A stretch of DNA of 64,000 bases from Terriglobia bacterium (GCA_021324365.1 JAJPJE010000081.1:1-64000); one strand, 5' to 3'; shown: positions 26,213 to 35,583, counted from the first letter of the stretch. Numbers and translations are program-made. The notes: generated by a model not told the origin, from the sequence alone.

Positions 26213-26685
26213 CCCTGGTTTACTCCTCACCAAACAATCTGAAATGCGGCTGAGTCACACTAGGAATGTTTAGAGATGCATGTGCTATTTTCGTTTGCAT
26301 ACGAAAAGCAAAAATGTGCAGCACTTCTTTACTTAATCATTACTTAATCTTGAAGCAGTGTTTGACGCAGCCTATCCTTAGTTCACGAAAATTCGACCAT
26401 ATCACAAAAGGGCCACTCTGGAATCATCGTTCTTTGTTTTGTTCCAATTACGAAAACAGAACTTGTAATCCAAGCCCAAAATGGTAGGTCGCCAGCCTCA
26501 TAATGTAACTGGAAAAACCCGTTATTGTACTGATTTCTGCCGAAATCATCTGTGGATATCGGGCAGTCTCTTAAACAAAAACGTGAAAGTATGCGTCCAA
26601 AGCATGCAGAACGCAACTGGATGTTTGAAAACACCGTTTGCTCAACAGTGTTTTCAACAATCAGTCAAAAATTGTTACGTTTAAA
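26213..26685. other. AT-rich spacer between two polysaccharide genes, with repeat and hairpin
   Basis: About 470 bases with clearly lower GC than the surroundings and no gene. It holds an 11-base tandem TTACTTAATCA (about 26330-26350) and a 10-base perfect inverted repeat TTGAAAACAC/GTGTTTTCAA (26625-26634 and 26648-26657) just downstream of the exporter gene, a possible terminator without a T-run. The promoter of the transferase gene must lie here. Confidence 0.55.
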
Positions 26686-29334
26686 TTACAGGCCCGATAA
26701 CACAGCAATGGATGCCGCGCCAAAAGCCAGCTGAGAGAAGATTTGGGTCCAATCTCTGAAGTTTCGCACAAAGGCACCTTTCGCCAAATTTTGAGGAACA
26801 ACTAGAGCGTCACCAGGTTCCATGCGGTAGTTTTCAACCCCACCGCCCCAGAACCCGCTGGTCGATGTGGTACCCACAACTGCGCCATCAGCCCGAAGTA
26901 CAAAGATATGCTTTTTGTCCGCATTCCGGTTCGGTCCTCCAGCATCGCGAAGATAGTCCCCCGCTCGCTTTCCGGTTCTCCAAATGAACGCGTTAGCGTT
27001 GTATACGGAACCGAGAACTTCCACCGAAGCAGGTTTTGAAGGCACGACAAATCGGTCGCCGTCTTCGAGCTGGATCTCGGGCAGGTTTTGAATCGTCGCT
27101 CTGGGGCCCGGCAACCCTAAAACGATCCTCCCATTCGGACGCAGCTGTCGCAGTTTCTCCACGACCTGACGTTGTCCTTGAACTGAGGAACTCAATAGGG
27201 CTGCGTCTTCCGGAGTAACCGCGGCCGCGGCTTGCGTGCTCGCGTTTTGCTCGACCTGTACTTGCAAGTCTCCGATGATACGGTTCAGTTCCTGCTCCTG
27301 TCGTTCTCTTGTGGACTCGCGAGTAAATTCCGATCCAAACAAATATGCATTGGGAGTCAAGCCGCCGACGCGCTCCACCAGGTGCCGCAAGGTTTCTCCC
27401 GGTTCGACGCGATACACGCCAGAGGCCACGAACTCGCCTTCCAGTCGTACGAATTTGACCTGGCGCTCGATCGGCACCTTGATGTCTTGCTGCGAAAAGA
27501 TCGTGACAACATCACCAGGCTCGAGGAGCAAATTTTGCGATTCATCGTTGTCGAGAATGGCCTTTCCGAGATTGAAAGGAATTAACGTAGTGGAAAGATC
27601 GGTCCGGTTGATTCTCTGAATGACAGCGTAGTCCCAATTGATCTCGGGCGCTGTGGCTTTGATCTCGTTCCGCAGTCGCGTTTCGCCAAGGCTAACCGTC
27701 GAAGCTGCATATGTCGCCTGCTGCGGCGGATGGGCAGCAGGCGTTGTAGTGGCAGTATTGCCCGTAGCAGCAGCGCCTTCGGCGGCACGAGCCTGGTTTT
27801 GCGGCGTGAGTTCGCCCGTCGGTTCAATGCTAGACTGCTCCTCGCTTCCCCAAGAGCCCTGCGGGCCAGCCGGCTGCTGTCCTGCTTGTGTCGGCGATTC
27901 TGGTCGCGGCTGGTAACCGGCATTTGGGGACAGCCGCACTTCTCCAGAAGCAGAATAAACAGGGTTCTGCTGACGCCAGAAGTCTCGCGTAAGCAATGCT
28001 TCTTTGCTGGGGATCAGGTCGCGTATCCGCATACCTTCATGCCATGGGTACCGCCCCGGCCAGGCGACATTTCCTCGCAGCGTCACTGTATTCTCAAAGC
28101 GCGGAAGCATTGGAGCGATACGCACGATATCGCCATTTTTCAATTCAGCGTTGAGGCCTGTTTCGTTGAGCGGAAAATCCTCAACCTTCCGGAAAGTATG
28201 CTGATCGCCTTGAACAACTCTTTCGACCGTCGCCTTGTTGTCGTCGGTTAGCGCAGTAAATCCACCCGCAAGCTTTACTGCTTGAGCCAGCGTGGTCTTG
28301 TCTTTCAACTCATAAATAGCGGGTGAATTGACGCTTCCTACAATTGCGACCTGAGGTCCAACCGGGGGAATGAAAATAACGTCTCCGGGCAAGAGAGTCG
28401 CGTCCTTGGATTTATCGCCATTCAGCAGCAGATCATAGAGGTCAAATTCAACAACGACTTTGTCGTTGCGACGCAATTGAATGTGTCGCATCGAACCAGT
28501 ATTGAGAGGACCTCCAGAGTAAAACAGAGCGTTGACCAGAGTGCTTAGAGAACTGACTGTATAGCTTCCTGGGCGACGGGCTTGTCCAACAATCAAAACT
28601 TGTATGGATCGCAAACGTCCCATCGAGACATTCAAGTCGAAGTTTCTAAAGTTGCGACTGATCACACCCTTCAGATAAGGTGTGAGTTCGCTGTATTTAA
28701 TGCCGGTTACGGTAACCTCCCCTACTTTCGGTATATAAATGCTGCCGTTGCGATCAACTGTAGTACGTACGTTGATGTCAACTTGCCCCCAGCCGCGAAT
28801 CTGTAATTGATCGCCGGGACCGACTACGTAATCGGCTGGCACGGGCGCGCGGTCCAGTGGAGCGAATGTGCTCGAAGCGCTCATAAACAAATTTGATCCG
28901 AAAATGGGCAGCCTTTGACCAACCGATGCAAACACGAGTTTCTGAAAGTCAGTTGGAGGCTGCGGAGGAAGACGATATGACTTGGGATAATTGAATGCTG
29001 AGGAATACCGCCCCAAGTATGTTGCTTCGTCGTCACTATAGATCTGCGGCACTCCACTACTACTTCCACCGAAACTGGGCATCCCGGAACTAGCTCCGGT
29101 TCCTAGCGCCGCACACTCCGGACCCGGATTTGGCCCGCTGCAGCGCGCGCGCATCGCATCGAATCCTGCACCCTGCTGATACGAATCGGATGGACCCGAT
29201 TGTGAGCCATAGGGATTGGCGCTCGAATCCGGCGAATACTCTTGGCCGAGAATAAACGCAGCTGCGAACAACTGAAGGAGTGTCAAAAGAAGGACGACAA
29301 TCCAATGCTTAGAAAGCGATATTAAATTCAACAT
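26686..29334 (-). CDS. Wza-like polysaccharide export protein with multiple SLBB domains
   Basis: An 882-residue exported protein. A signal segment (WIVVLLLTLLQLFAAAFILG) is followed by a Gly/Ser-rich linker. The polysaccharide-export domain begins near residue 165 (DYVVGPGDQLQIRGWGQVDI), then come several SLBB repeats (QVLIVGQARRPGSYTVSSLS, QVAIVGSVNSPAIYELKDKT, TVTLRGNVAWPGRYPWHEGM, FVRLEGEFVASGVYRVEPGE, VEVLGSVYNANAFIWRTG). It is more than twice the length of Wza. A role as outer-membrane channel or periplasmic part of a capsule/EPS exporter is expected. No Wzc kinase or Wzx/Wzy is in the window. Confidence 0.92.
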   Translation of the reverse strand: MLNLISLSKHWIVVLLLTLLQLFAAAFILGQEYSPDSSANPYGSQSGPSDSYQQGAGFDAMRARCSGPNPGPECAALGTGASSGMPSFGGSSSGVPQIYSDDEATYLGRYSSAFNYPKSYRLPPQPPTDFQKLVFASVGQRLPIFGSNLFMSASSTFAPLDRAPVPADYVVGPGDQLQIRGWGQVDINVRTTVDRNGSIYIPKVGEVTVTGIKYSELTPYLKGVISRNFRNFDLNVSMGRLRSIQVLIVGQARRPGSYTVSSLSTLVNALFYSGGPLNTGSMRHIQLRRNDKVVVEFDLYDLLLNGDKSKDATLLPGDVIFIPPVGPQVAIVGSVNSPAIYELKDKTTLAQAVKLAGGFTALTDDNKATVERVVQGDQHTFRKVEDFPLNETGLNAELKNGDIVRIAPMLPRFENTVTLRGNVAWPGRYPWHEGMRIRDLIPSKEALLTRDFWRQQNPVYSASGEVRLSPNAGYQPRPESPTQAGQQPAGPQGSWGSEEQSSIEPTGELTPQNQARAAEGAAATGNTATTTPAAHPPQQATYAASTVSLGETRLRNEIKATAPEINWDYAVIQRINRTDLSTTLIPFNLGKAILDNDESQNLLLEPGDVVTIFSQQDIKVPIERQVKFVRLEGEFVASGVYRVEPGETLRHLVERVGGLTPNAYLFGSEFTRESTRERQEQELNRIIGDLQVQVEQNASTQAAAAVTPEDAALLSSSVQGQRQVVEKLRQLRPNGRIVLGLPGPRATIQNLPEIQLEDGDRFVVPSKPASVEVLGSVYNANAFIWRTGKRAGDYLRDAGGPNRNADKKHIFVLRADGAVVGTTSTSGFWGGGVENYRMEPGDALVVPQNLAKGAFVRNFRDWTQIFSQLAFGAASIAVLSGL

Positions 29335-29411
29335 GGTTTGTGACTACAGCATTGTACGACGAGTAACCACTTACCGATAACTCCCTGGGACAAGGCATAT
29401 GTTCGACAAAA

Positions 29412-30108
29412 TCAGTGCTTCACAGTATGCAGCAACTTCGTAGCCGTCATGCCTCCGGGTGGAAGAAACGACAGCTGGATGGAAACTGCTACGTTTGTTT
29501 GAGTAGTCGCAGCCAACAATGGGAAGTTCCAGCGCTCGTATTGCAGAAAGCCGGACAGCTCCAAGCTTGGGCTAAGCATGTGGGTGGCCCCGGCTCGACC
29601 ATCGTAGAGTGTTCCCCCTCCAAGCAGTGCGGGATTAGCCGCTTGCTTTCTAAAAGTGAGGTCGATTTCGTTTCGAGCTGAAAGCCAATATGTCGCTGTC
29701 CCTTGGATCCCGCGCCCCTGCCGGCCAACCCAGCTACCAATGATCTGACCGAAATTTGTATACCCGCTATTGTAATGTTGGTTCGAGTAGTAGTACCCAC
29801 AACAGTCAAATCCCGGCAGATCGGTGTATCCGCCTTCGGCTCGAAATTGCAGCTTGTTAAGTCTCGGTATTTTGGGCATGAAAAATCCCATCCACCATGC
29901 TGACCTTCTCGGATAGGCAATCGGTGAAAATTCATCCTCAGAAAAGGAATCGACATAGAAGGTGAGCCAGTTCCGGAGGCCGGGTATGCGGTAATTGAAA
30001 TCGAAGGCAGAACGGCGATCTCCGGGATCATTTGGCGCTCCCGGAGCCGTGTTGCTCAGACCATAGCTGCGGAGGAATGTCTTGGCGTTAAACGCATAAC
30101 CAGGCCAC
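29412..30108 (-). pseudogene. C-terminal part of a capsule-assembly Wzi-type protein, out of frame with its upstream half
   Basis: On the minus strand this frame reads WPGYAFNAKTFLRSYGLSNT and continues through RNWLTFYVDSFSEDEFSP and RAEGGYTDLPGFDCCGYYYS to a stop at 29412. It is outer-membrane beta-barrel sequence that directly continues the upstream ORF ending at 30056, but one base out of register. The crossover is at 30103-30110, where GGTGGCC-TGGTTAT would be in frame with one more C (GGTGGCCCTGG). It has no start of its own that makes sense. It is either a real frameshift mutation or a one-base C-run error in the assembly. Confidence 0.8.
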
Positions 30109-31864
30109 CAAAGACGGTCGTCTCCGAAAAGCCGAATTCAAAATTAGTAGTGGGTTTAAAAGTGAATTTTTCACCGTGAATCCAAACATGGGGTCGAATC
30201 GGAGGGCCTATCGCCACGGGCGTACCATTCTTGAGAATGGTGACGTACTGATATCCTCCAAGCTGCCCGAGAAATGCCTGTATATCCAGCGGCCCCAGGA
30301 TTCTGGATACGAGCGGGATCTTAAGGGGAATGTTGCGGCTCGCTCTGAACATTGGAATCGGTTGGGCGTTGGTGCTGAATAGAGCCGGCCCACCCTGACT
30401 CGGTCCCCACCAGAGCGACTGCTTGCCAAACGTTAGCAGGTTGTTTCCGATATTCAGGCTCAGATAAGCATCAAGCACGCTGAAACGATCGATTGTCGTG
30501 GCGGGCGGAACCATCCATGGTGAACCAGGCGCGAGTTGCACGCCGGCTTGTTGATTCGTAACGTTCGTAGTCAGGATTGCTTGCTGCACGGCCGGAGTTA
30601 AGCTTATGGGTGCCGAACCATGCTCATATTCACCGCGGATGTATGCACCGAAAGACCCGGCAACGAAACGCGTTGACACGCCTGTGACATTATTTAACCC
30701 TTCACCGTAGGGACGTCCAAAATCGTTGATTATTGTTTGTCCGAAATTGAAACCGTCCGTGAGCGGGGTGCCCCCTATTCCGAGCACACGTGTGTAAGCT
30801 GACTCGAGCCGCGAATCGAAATCCGTATTGATTTCGTCATGCAACTCGGGGGCGAATTCTACTGAAAGCTGATGGTACGCATCGTACGCGGAGCTTTTCG
30901 TATCAGCCAAATCTTCGATTGATACTGCCGCTTCTTTGACTAATCTTGCGCATTCTTGCCGAGTCCAAGGCCGTTGGTCTTCGAAGGCACTATCAATAAA
31001 TCCCATTGCGGCAAGCCTGTCGAAGAGTGGATACACCCAACTATCCATGGGCACAAACGTAGTTCCCGTCACGGTAGGGCTCCGCTCCTCGGGAAGAGCC
31101 TTCACGAATGTTCCATAGGAAGCGCCGCCGAGGGCAGGATCATGCCGCGTGCGATAGACTTCACGACCGACAAAGTATCCTAGAGTACTTCCAATGAATA
31201 CATCTGACGGGAAGTGATTCAGACTCGTAATGCGCGAAATGGAGATGGCGGAGGCCGCACCATAGGACAGAAACTTCACAATCGGAGTCGGATACTCGTT
31301 AGCAAACACCGTGGCAAGAGACCACGCAGCAGCGGAATGCTGCGAGGGAAAGGATGCGCCTCCTGACCAAAACTTCCCTTTTCCATTGCCTTCATTTGGC
31401 CGTTGGCGCTGCGTAAGAAGCTTGACGACCTCCGCGACGGCAACACTGTCGATCGCAGCTTCTGAAGCAAGTACACCGGTCTCGCGGCTATGTTCATCTC
31501 CGCCAAGTCGCCCGTATAAATACATTCCACCGCCGCCCGCGACCATCGCAGCAACTCCAAAGTTCGCCAGATTGTTGCTCGTGTTGATGCGGGAAGGAGT
31601 ACGGTTCAGCTGTTTGGAGAAATCAGCATCCGAAGCAAATAGCCCAGCGCTGATTGCTGCAATAGGCAGAATTGTCTTAACTTGATCACGCTTTACGTGA
31701 GCCGGAAATGTCCATATAGAACGCTGGTCTTCCGCCAAGTGTTTCAGATAGTTAATGCCGAGCGAATTGGCCGCAGAAGACTGAGTTTGCGGCGGAGTCT
31801 CCGCAGTTTGGTTCTGTTGCCCCCCACTCGCTTGAGCAAGAAGCAGCGAAGAGACAGACAGCAC
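30056..31864 (-). CDS. PAP2 phosphatase fused to Wzi-type barrel (5' part of a frameshifted gene)
   Basis: The 602-codon first part of a two-domain gene. Residues about 60-235 form a PAP2 lipid-phosphatase domain with all three motifs: KLLTQRQRP (148-156), PSQHS (173-177, PSGH variant) and SR-x5-H-x3-D (210-221). From about 290 onward it is a Wzi/capsule-assembly outer-membrane barrel, which runs out of frame at 30056 and continues in the next feature. The GTG start leaves a truncated signal. Upstream, ATGAAAACTG (31931) would give MKLRIYRG plus a full signal peptide if one A were missing, so a second frameshift is suspected. It may recycle undecaprenyl pyrophosphate and bind capsule at the surface (inference). 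Confidence 0.75.
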   Translation of the reverse strand: MLSVSSLLLAQASGGQQNQTAETPPQTQSSAANSLGINYLKHLAEDQRSIWTFPAHVKRDQVKTILPIAAISAGLFASDADFSKQLNRTPSRINTSNNLANFGVAAMVAGGGGMYLYGRLGGDEHSRETGVLASEAAIDSVAVAEVVKLLTQRQRPNEGNGKGKFWSGGASFPSQHSAAAWSLATVFANEYPTPIVKFLSYGAASAISISRITSLNHFPSDVFIGSTLGYFVGREVYRTRHDPALGGASYGTFVKALPEERSPTVTGTTFVPMDSWVYPLFDRLAAMGFIDSAFEDQRPWTRQECARLVKEAAVSIEDLADTKSSAYDAYHQLSVEFAPELHDEINTDFDSRLESAYTRVLGIGGTPLTDGFNFGQTIINDFGRPYGEGLNNVTGVSTRFVAGSFGAYIRGEYEHGSAPISLTPAVQQAILTTNVTNQQAGVQLAPGSPWMVPPATTIDRFSVLDAYLSLNIGNNLLTFGKQSLWWGPSQGGPALFSTNAQPIPMFRASRNIPLKIPLVSRILGPLDIQAFLGQLGGYQYVTILKNGTPVAIGPPIRPHVWIHGEKFTFKPTTNFEFGFSETTVFGGLVMRLTPRHSSAAMV

Positions 31865-31988
31865 GAACAGGGTAAGCAGCAGGACGAAGTAAGTACCCTG
31901 CGTGGTACCTCTATAGATCCTCAGTTTTCATTCTCCGAATCCGAATTATTTCGATCAAAGAATACCTTGTGCGCAGAATAAAAACAAA

Positions 31989-32017
31989 GAAAGCGAGATT
32001 TGCGTTTTCTCGCTTTC
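31989..32017. terminator. Strong hairpin between the PAP2/Wzi gene and the IS remnant
   Basis: GAAAGCGAGA (31989-31998) and TCTCGCTTTC (32008-32017) form a perfect 10-base stem around a 9-base loop. No gene clearly ends here. It may be a leftover terminator of a gene lost in the rearranged 32-33 kb region. There is only a weak T-tract on either strand. Confidence 0.45.
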
Positions 32018-32085
32018 CTTGCTTGCCGGAGGATTGTGCGATTTGAGATCCGATTGCTTTACGCGAATCATGTCAACATGGGAAC

Positions 32086-32325
32086 GTGGTTGATGCCGAC
32101 GGCAGACAGCGGGTCATTGCAGCGCTACAGCGCGGCGACGCAACCATTGCCGTACAAACAAAGCTTGCAGATGGCACCGTGCAAACCCTGCATGTATCAC
32201 CCGCGGCGAAGAAAATCGGGGTTACGCCGGAATCGCTCGCCGCAACTGATCAACAGCAGTCGGCATTAAAGTGCAAAACGGGAAACGCTAATTTGGCTTG
32301 GAATTGCGGAGGTCTAGCTCGATGA
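32086..32325 (+). pseudogene. Unrecognised gene fragment cut by the IS3 remnant
   Basis: A plausible coding stretch (VVDADGRQRVIAALQRGDAT, then TKLADGTVQTLHVSPAAKK) with coding-like composition but no clear start. It stops exactly where the IS3-type terminal sequence begins (TGAAGTGCCCCC at 32322). I do not recognise the family. It could be a fragment of a gene disrupted by the insertion, or a chance frame. Confidence 0.3.
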
Positions 32326-32990
32326 AGTGCCCCCGTCCGTAGTGCCAGTCGCGGTGAGAGTTCTCGGTTGATTTTCTGCTTCAGCGGGGATGAGGTCTGG
32401 AGCAGGGGACGGCGTTTGAGTCCCTTGCTCCAGCATCCCTGTAGAAGCCTTCTTCACGCGTGCATCTCCCGTCGTGTCTGCGCGAATTCTGCCGGCGCCA
32501 GATAGTTCAACGAACTGTGCGGACGTTGTTCGTTGTAATCACGTCGCCAGCTCTCGATCTTTTGCCGCGCGTCCCTCAAACTTAGAAACCAGTTGGCATT
32601 CAGGCATTCATCGCGCAATCGTCCATTGAAGCTCTCTACATAAGCGTTCTGCACCGGTTTGCCTGGTTGAATGAACTCCAGCCGTACTCCTCGTTCTTCA
32701 CTCCAGGCCGTCAATGCTCGGCTTCTGAACTCAGGCCCGTTGTCCAACACGATCGCCTCCGGCAAACCGCGCTCGTGGCTGATTCGCTCTAGCACTCGAC
32801 AAACTCGTAAACCACCCAGGGAAGTATCGACTTCAATCGCTGGGCACTCCCGCGTGTAATCATCCACCACCGTCAACAGCCGGATCACCTGCCCCGTACT
32901 TACGCAATCACTGACGAAATCGATCGACCACCTTTCATTCGGTCGGCTCGCCGCCGGGTTTACCGCGGCTCCACTCCAGCGAATCCGCGT
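32322..32990 (-). mobile_element. IS3-family insertion sequence remnant
   Basis: The segment begins at 32322 with TGAAGTGCCCCCGTCCGTAG, the look of an IS3-group terminal repeat (TG then a C-rich run). It contains the 3' part of an OrfB transposase on the minus strand. OrfA, the 5' half of OrfB and the other terminal repeat are missing, so it cannot move by itself. The right edge is where OrfB reading stops at 32990. It separates broken ORFs on both sides. Confidence 0.7.
32454..32990 (-). pseudogene. IS3 OrfB transposase fragment (integrase core)
   Basis: The minus-strand frame is open from 32990 to 32454. It carries the rve core: RPNERWSIDFVSD (first Asp), LPEAIVLDNGPEFRS (second Asp), and NAYVESFNGRLRDECLN (Glu), then YNEQRPHSSLNYLAPAEFAQ. 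All three DDE residues are present. A TGA closes the frame upstream at 32991-32993 and the N-terminal HTH portion is absent, so the gene is 5'-truncated. Confidence 0.85.
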
Positions 32991-33361
32991 TCACAGTCAG
33001 GTTTCGTGTCTCGTATGCAATATCGAAGAGACGACTCCCGCCGCCTTTGCTTGACCAAGCACTCGTAGTCACAGAAAGTCCGAGCGCTAGAGCAAGCAAC
33101 GCAGATATCCATATAACAGTTCGGAAAGTTGTGTGGGACTCAGAACAGCAGGTTGCGGCAATTCTGGCGAAAACCGCGCAAGTCGCAAAGAACGGGCAAT
33201 TCGAGTTGTATAAGACATCGCACACCTTCGACGGCACCTACCACAACCCGCAATGGCCGGGCTGAGACGAACAAGTCGTTGATGTCCAGTAGCTTACGTA
33301 GAGTTCCCTGCATCATGCAGCGGCCGTTCAGTGCCCCTGGCGATGTTTACACATCACATGA
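32935..33361. other. Rearranged region with uninterpreted ORFs right of the IS3 remnant
   Basis: A minus-strand frame (33237-32935) includes a signal-peptide-like stretch (IWISALLALALGLSVTTSAW) but lacks a credible start and runs into IS DNA. An overlapping plus-strand frame (33047-33265, ending KTSHTFDGTYHNPQWPG) is equally unplaced. At most one is real. They may be flanks of a gene destroyed by the insertion. No family recognised. Confidence 0.25.
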
Positions 33362-33418
33362 TTGGGTGACGAATCAACATTGCTGAATCGTGCGGAAGAG
33401 TTACAATCTCAAATGGAA

Positions 33419-33435
33419 TTGAAAATGATTTTCAA
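33419..33435. promoter_or_regulatory. Fur-box-like palindrome before feoA
   Basis: TTGAAAATGATTTTCAA is a 17-base palindrome around one central base. Its inner 15 bases, TGAAAATGATTTTCA, match the 7-1-7 Fur box TGATAATNATTATCA at all but two specified positions. It sits 16 bases before the preferred feoA ATG, where Fur-Fe2+ would block ferrous-iron uptake genes under iron sufficiency. Confidence 0.65.
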
Positions 33436-33451
33436 CTTCGAAAATACCGGG

Positions 33452-33694
33452 ATGGCAGCTCTGGCCGACCTGAGGGAAGGACAGCGCGGAATTCTGGAGG
33501 AGCTTGACTTGGCTCCCCGAGTTGCCGAACACCTGATGAACCTCGGGTTTATTCCTGGCGTGGAAGTTGTTGCCGCCCGCAGCGGCCCTGGCGGCGATCC
33601 CCGTGTGTACCGTGTCGACGGCATAGAAGTTGCGTTGCGCCGTGACGTTTCCAGCCGAATCGTGGTTCGCGCTCTTACTCGATCGGTGCAATAA
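33452..33694 (+). CDS. feoA: Ferrous iron transport protein FeoA
   Basis: An 80-residue SH3-like FeoA: MAALADLREGQRGILEELDL, then LMNLGFIPGVEVVAARSG and VDGIEVALRRDVSSRIVV. FeoA is a small cytoplasmic partner of FeoB. The frame is open upstream to 33362 with in-frame starts at 33413 and 33425, but those would place the Fur-like palindrome inside the gene and give an over-long protein. The ATG at 33452 gives the normal size, though its Shine-Dalgarno is weak. feoB starts two bases after its stop. Confidence 0.9.
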   Translation: MAALADLREGQRGILEELDLAPRVAEHLMNLGFIPGVEVVAARSGPGGDPRVYRVDGIEVALRRDVSSRIVVRALTRSVQ

Positions 33695-33696
33695 CA

Positions 33697-35583
33697 ATGC
33701 CCCTCTCCACGATAGCCCCGGCTCCGCCGATCTCAGAAAATCAGCCGCCTAAAAAAGGATTTCAGACGATTGCGGTGGTAGGGCCACCGAATTCCGGCAA
33801 GACCACCTTGTTCAACCGTTTAACCGGGCTGCGCCAGAAGGTCGCGAACTTCCCTGGCGTTACTGTCGAGCACCATTTGGGATTTATTCGCGACACCGCC
33901 GGCCGCGAAATCGAACTCATCGATCTTCCAGGGATTTACAGTCTGTCCCCTCGATCCGAAGATGAAGTCGTCGCGCTAAATGTGTTGAACGGCCAAATGC
34001 CCGGGCTTTCGAAGCCGGACGGCGTATTACTGATCCTGGACTCCACCCATCTCGAACGCCACCTGATGCTGGCGGCTCGCGTCATTGGTCTTGGCATTCC
34101 GACGCTCGTGCTTCTCAACATGGCTGACGAGTTGAAGAAGCAGAACGGTCACATCGACGTGCTTGCGCTGGCCAAGCAACTCGGCACTCCGGTTGCCCTG
34201 GTGAGTGCAACTACTGGCGAAGGTATTGAGGCTATCTCTGCCTTCGTTTCGTCGCATACGGAAGCTCCCAGTCCGCTTGCGCTACCCGTTCTGCAAGATG
34301 CCAAGAAGTGCCGCGAATGGGCTTACCAGGTGGGCCACGCTGCTTCGTATCGGAAACCCGTTTCGCCGGTATGGACACAACGGCTCGACGGACTGTTTCT
34401 GAACCGTCTTTGGGGACCGATCATTTTCGCCGTTGTGGTCATGGGCGTTTTCCAGACCATCTTCTCTCTCGGGCAGCCGCTGTCAAATGCCCTTCAAGCG
34501 CTCCTCGACGTCACCGGAAAGCAGGTAGGCGGACTGCTGCCCGCCGGTCTGCTGCGCTCGTTGATCATTGACGGAATCTGGAAGGGCACCGGATCCGTGT
34601 TGGTTTTCTTGCCCCAAATTCTTTTGCTGTTCCTCGTCATCGGAGTGCTGGAAGACTCAGGTTACCTGGCGCGAGCAGCGGTGATTGCCGACAAGACCAT
34701 GTCGCGGGTGGGACTGAACGGCAAAGCATTCATTCCATTGCTATCGGCGTATGCCTGCGCAGTTCCGGCGATCATGGCGACGCGGACCATCGAAAACAAG
34801 CGTGATCGCATTGCCACTATTCTGATAGCTCCGTTCATGACGTGCTCGGCGCGATTGCCGGTGTACACCATGATCATCGCAGCGTTCCTGCCAAATCGTC
34901 CGCTGCTCGGAGCATTCTTCGGCACACGCGCGCTGGCCATGCTGGGGCTCTATGTGCTCGGTTTCCTGATGGCTGTATTCACGGCGCGCATTCTGAAATC
35001 GTCGGTTCTAAAGAGCAAGGATTCGCCCTTCATCATGGAAATGCCGCCCTACCGCTGGCCGACGTTGCGGTCACTAGGGCTGCGTCTGCTGGATCGCAGC
35101 AAAGCCTTTCTCTATCGCGCCGGAACGGTAATTCTGGGCGTAACGATTCTGCTGTGGTTGCTGACCACCTTCCCCATGCACAATGGCCAGCCACCGGCAA
35201 TCCAGGATAGTGCAGTTGCAACCATGGGCCACGCCATTGAACCGGTCATTCGGCCGCTGGGATTCGACTGGAAGGTCGGAGTCGGACTGCTGACCTCCTT
35301 TGCGGCGCGCGAGGTCATCATCGCGACTATGGGAACACTATACGGAGTCGATCCTGAATCGCATGCCCTCGATCTGCAAGCCGCGTTGCGACATGAACTC
35401 ACACCAGCAGCGGCCGTTGCACTGCTCGTGTTCTTCGCCTTTGCGATGCAGTGTATGTCGACGTTGGCCGTGGTCCGTCGCGAAACCTATGGCTGGAAAT
35501 GGCCCGCAGTTCAGTTCGCCTACATGACAGTGGTGGCGTATGTGTCAGCGTTCGCCGCATATCACATCGCAGCGTTGCTGTGA
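33697..35583 (+). CDS. feoB: Ferrous iron transporter FeoB
   Basis: A 628-residue Fe2+ transporter. The N-terminal G domain has G1 GPPNSGKT (29-36), a GVTVE switch, G3 DLPG (76-79) and G4 NMAD. A helical GDI-like spacer precedes the membrane part with two Gate motifs (PLLSAYACAVPAIMATRTIE; TSFAAREVIIATMGTLYGVD). It is shorter than the roughly 770-residue E. coli protein and lacks a FeoC gene downstream. It forms an operon with feoA. Confidence 0.96.
   Translation: MPLSTIAPAPPISENQPPKKGFQTIAVVGPPNSGKTTLFNRLTGLRQKVANFPGVTVEHHLGFIRDTAGREIELIDLPGIYSLSPRSEDEVVALNVLNGQMPGLSKPDGVLLILDSTHLERHLMLAARVIGLGIPTLVLLNMADELKKQNGHIDVLALAKQLGTPVALVSATTGEGIEAISAFVSSHTEAPSPLALPVLQDAKKCREWAYQVGHAASYRKPVSPVWTQRLDGLFLNRLWGPIIFAVVVMGVFQTIFSLGQPLSNALQALLDVTGKQVGGLLPAGLLRSLIIDGIWKGTGSVLVFLPQILLLFLVIGVLEDSGYLARAAVIADKTMSRVGLNGKAFIPLLSAYACAVPAIMATRTIENKRDRIATILIAPFMTCSARLPVYTMIIAAFLPNRPLLGAFFGTRALAMLGLYVLGFLMAVFTARILKSSVLKSKDSPFIMEMPPYRWPTLRSLGLRLLDRSKAFLYRAGTVILGVTILLWLLTTFPMHNGQPPAIQDSAVATMGHAIEPVIRPLGFDWKVGVGLLTSFAAREVIIATMGTLYGVDPESHALDLQAALRHELTPAAAVALLVFFAFAMQCMSTLAVVRRETYGWKWPAVQFAYMTVVAYVSAFAAYHIAALL

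Noticed and set aside
33047-33265. Confident call of a small plus-strand gene right of the IS3 remnant
   Set aside because: Coding-like composition but no start signal, and it is overlapped by an equally plausible minus-strand frame; left as an unresolved region.
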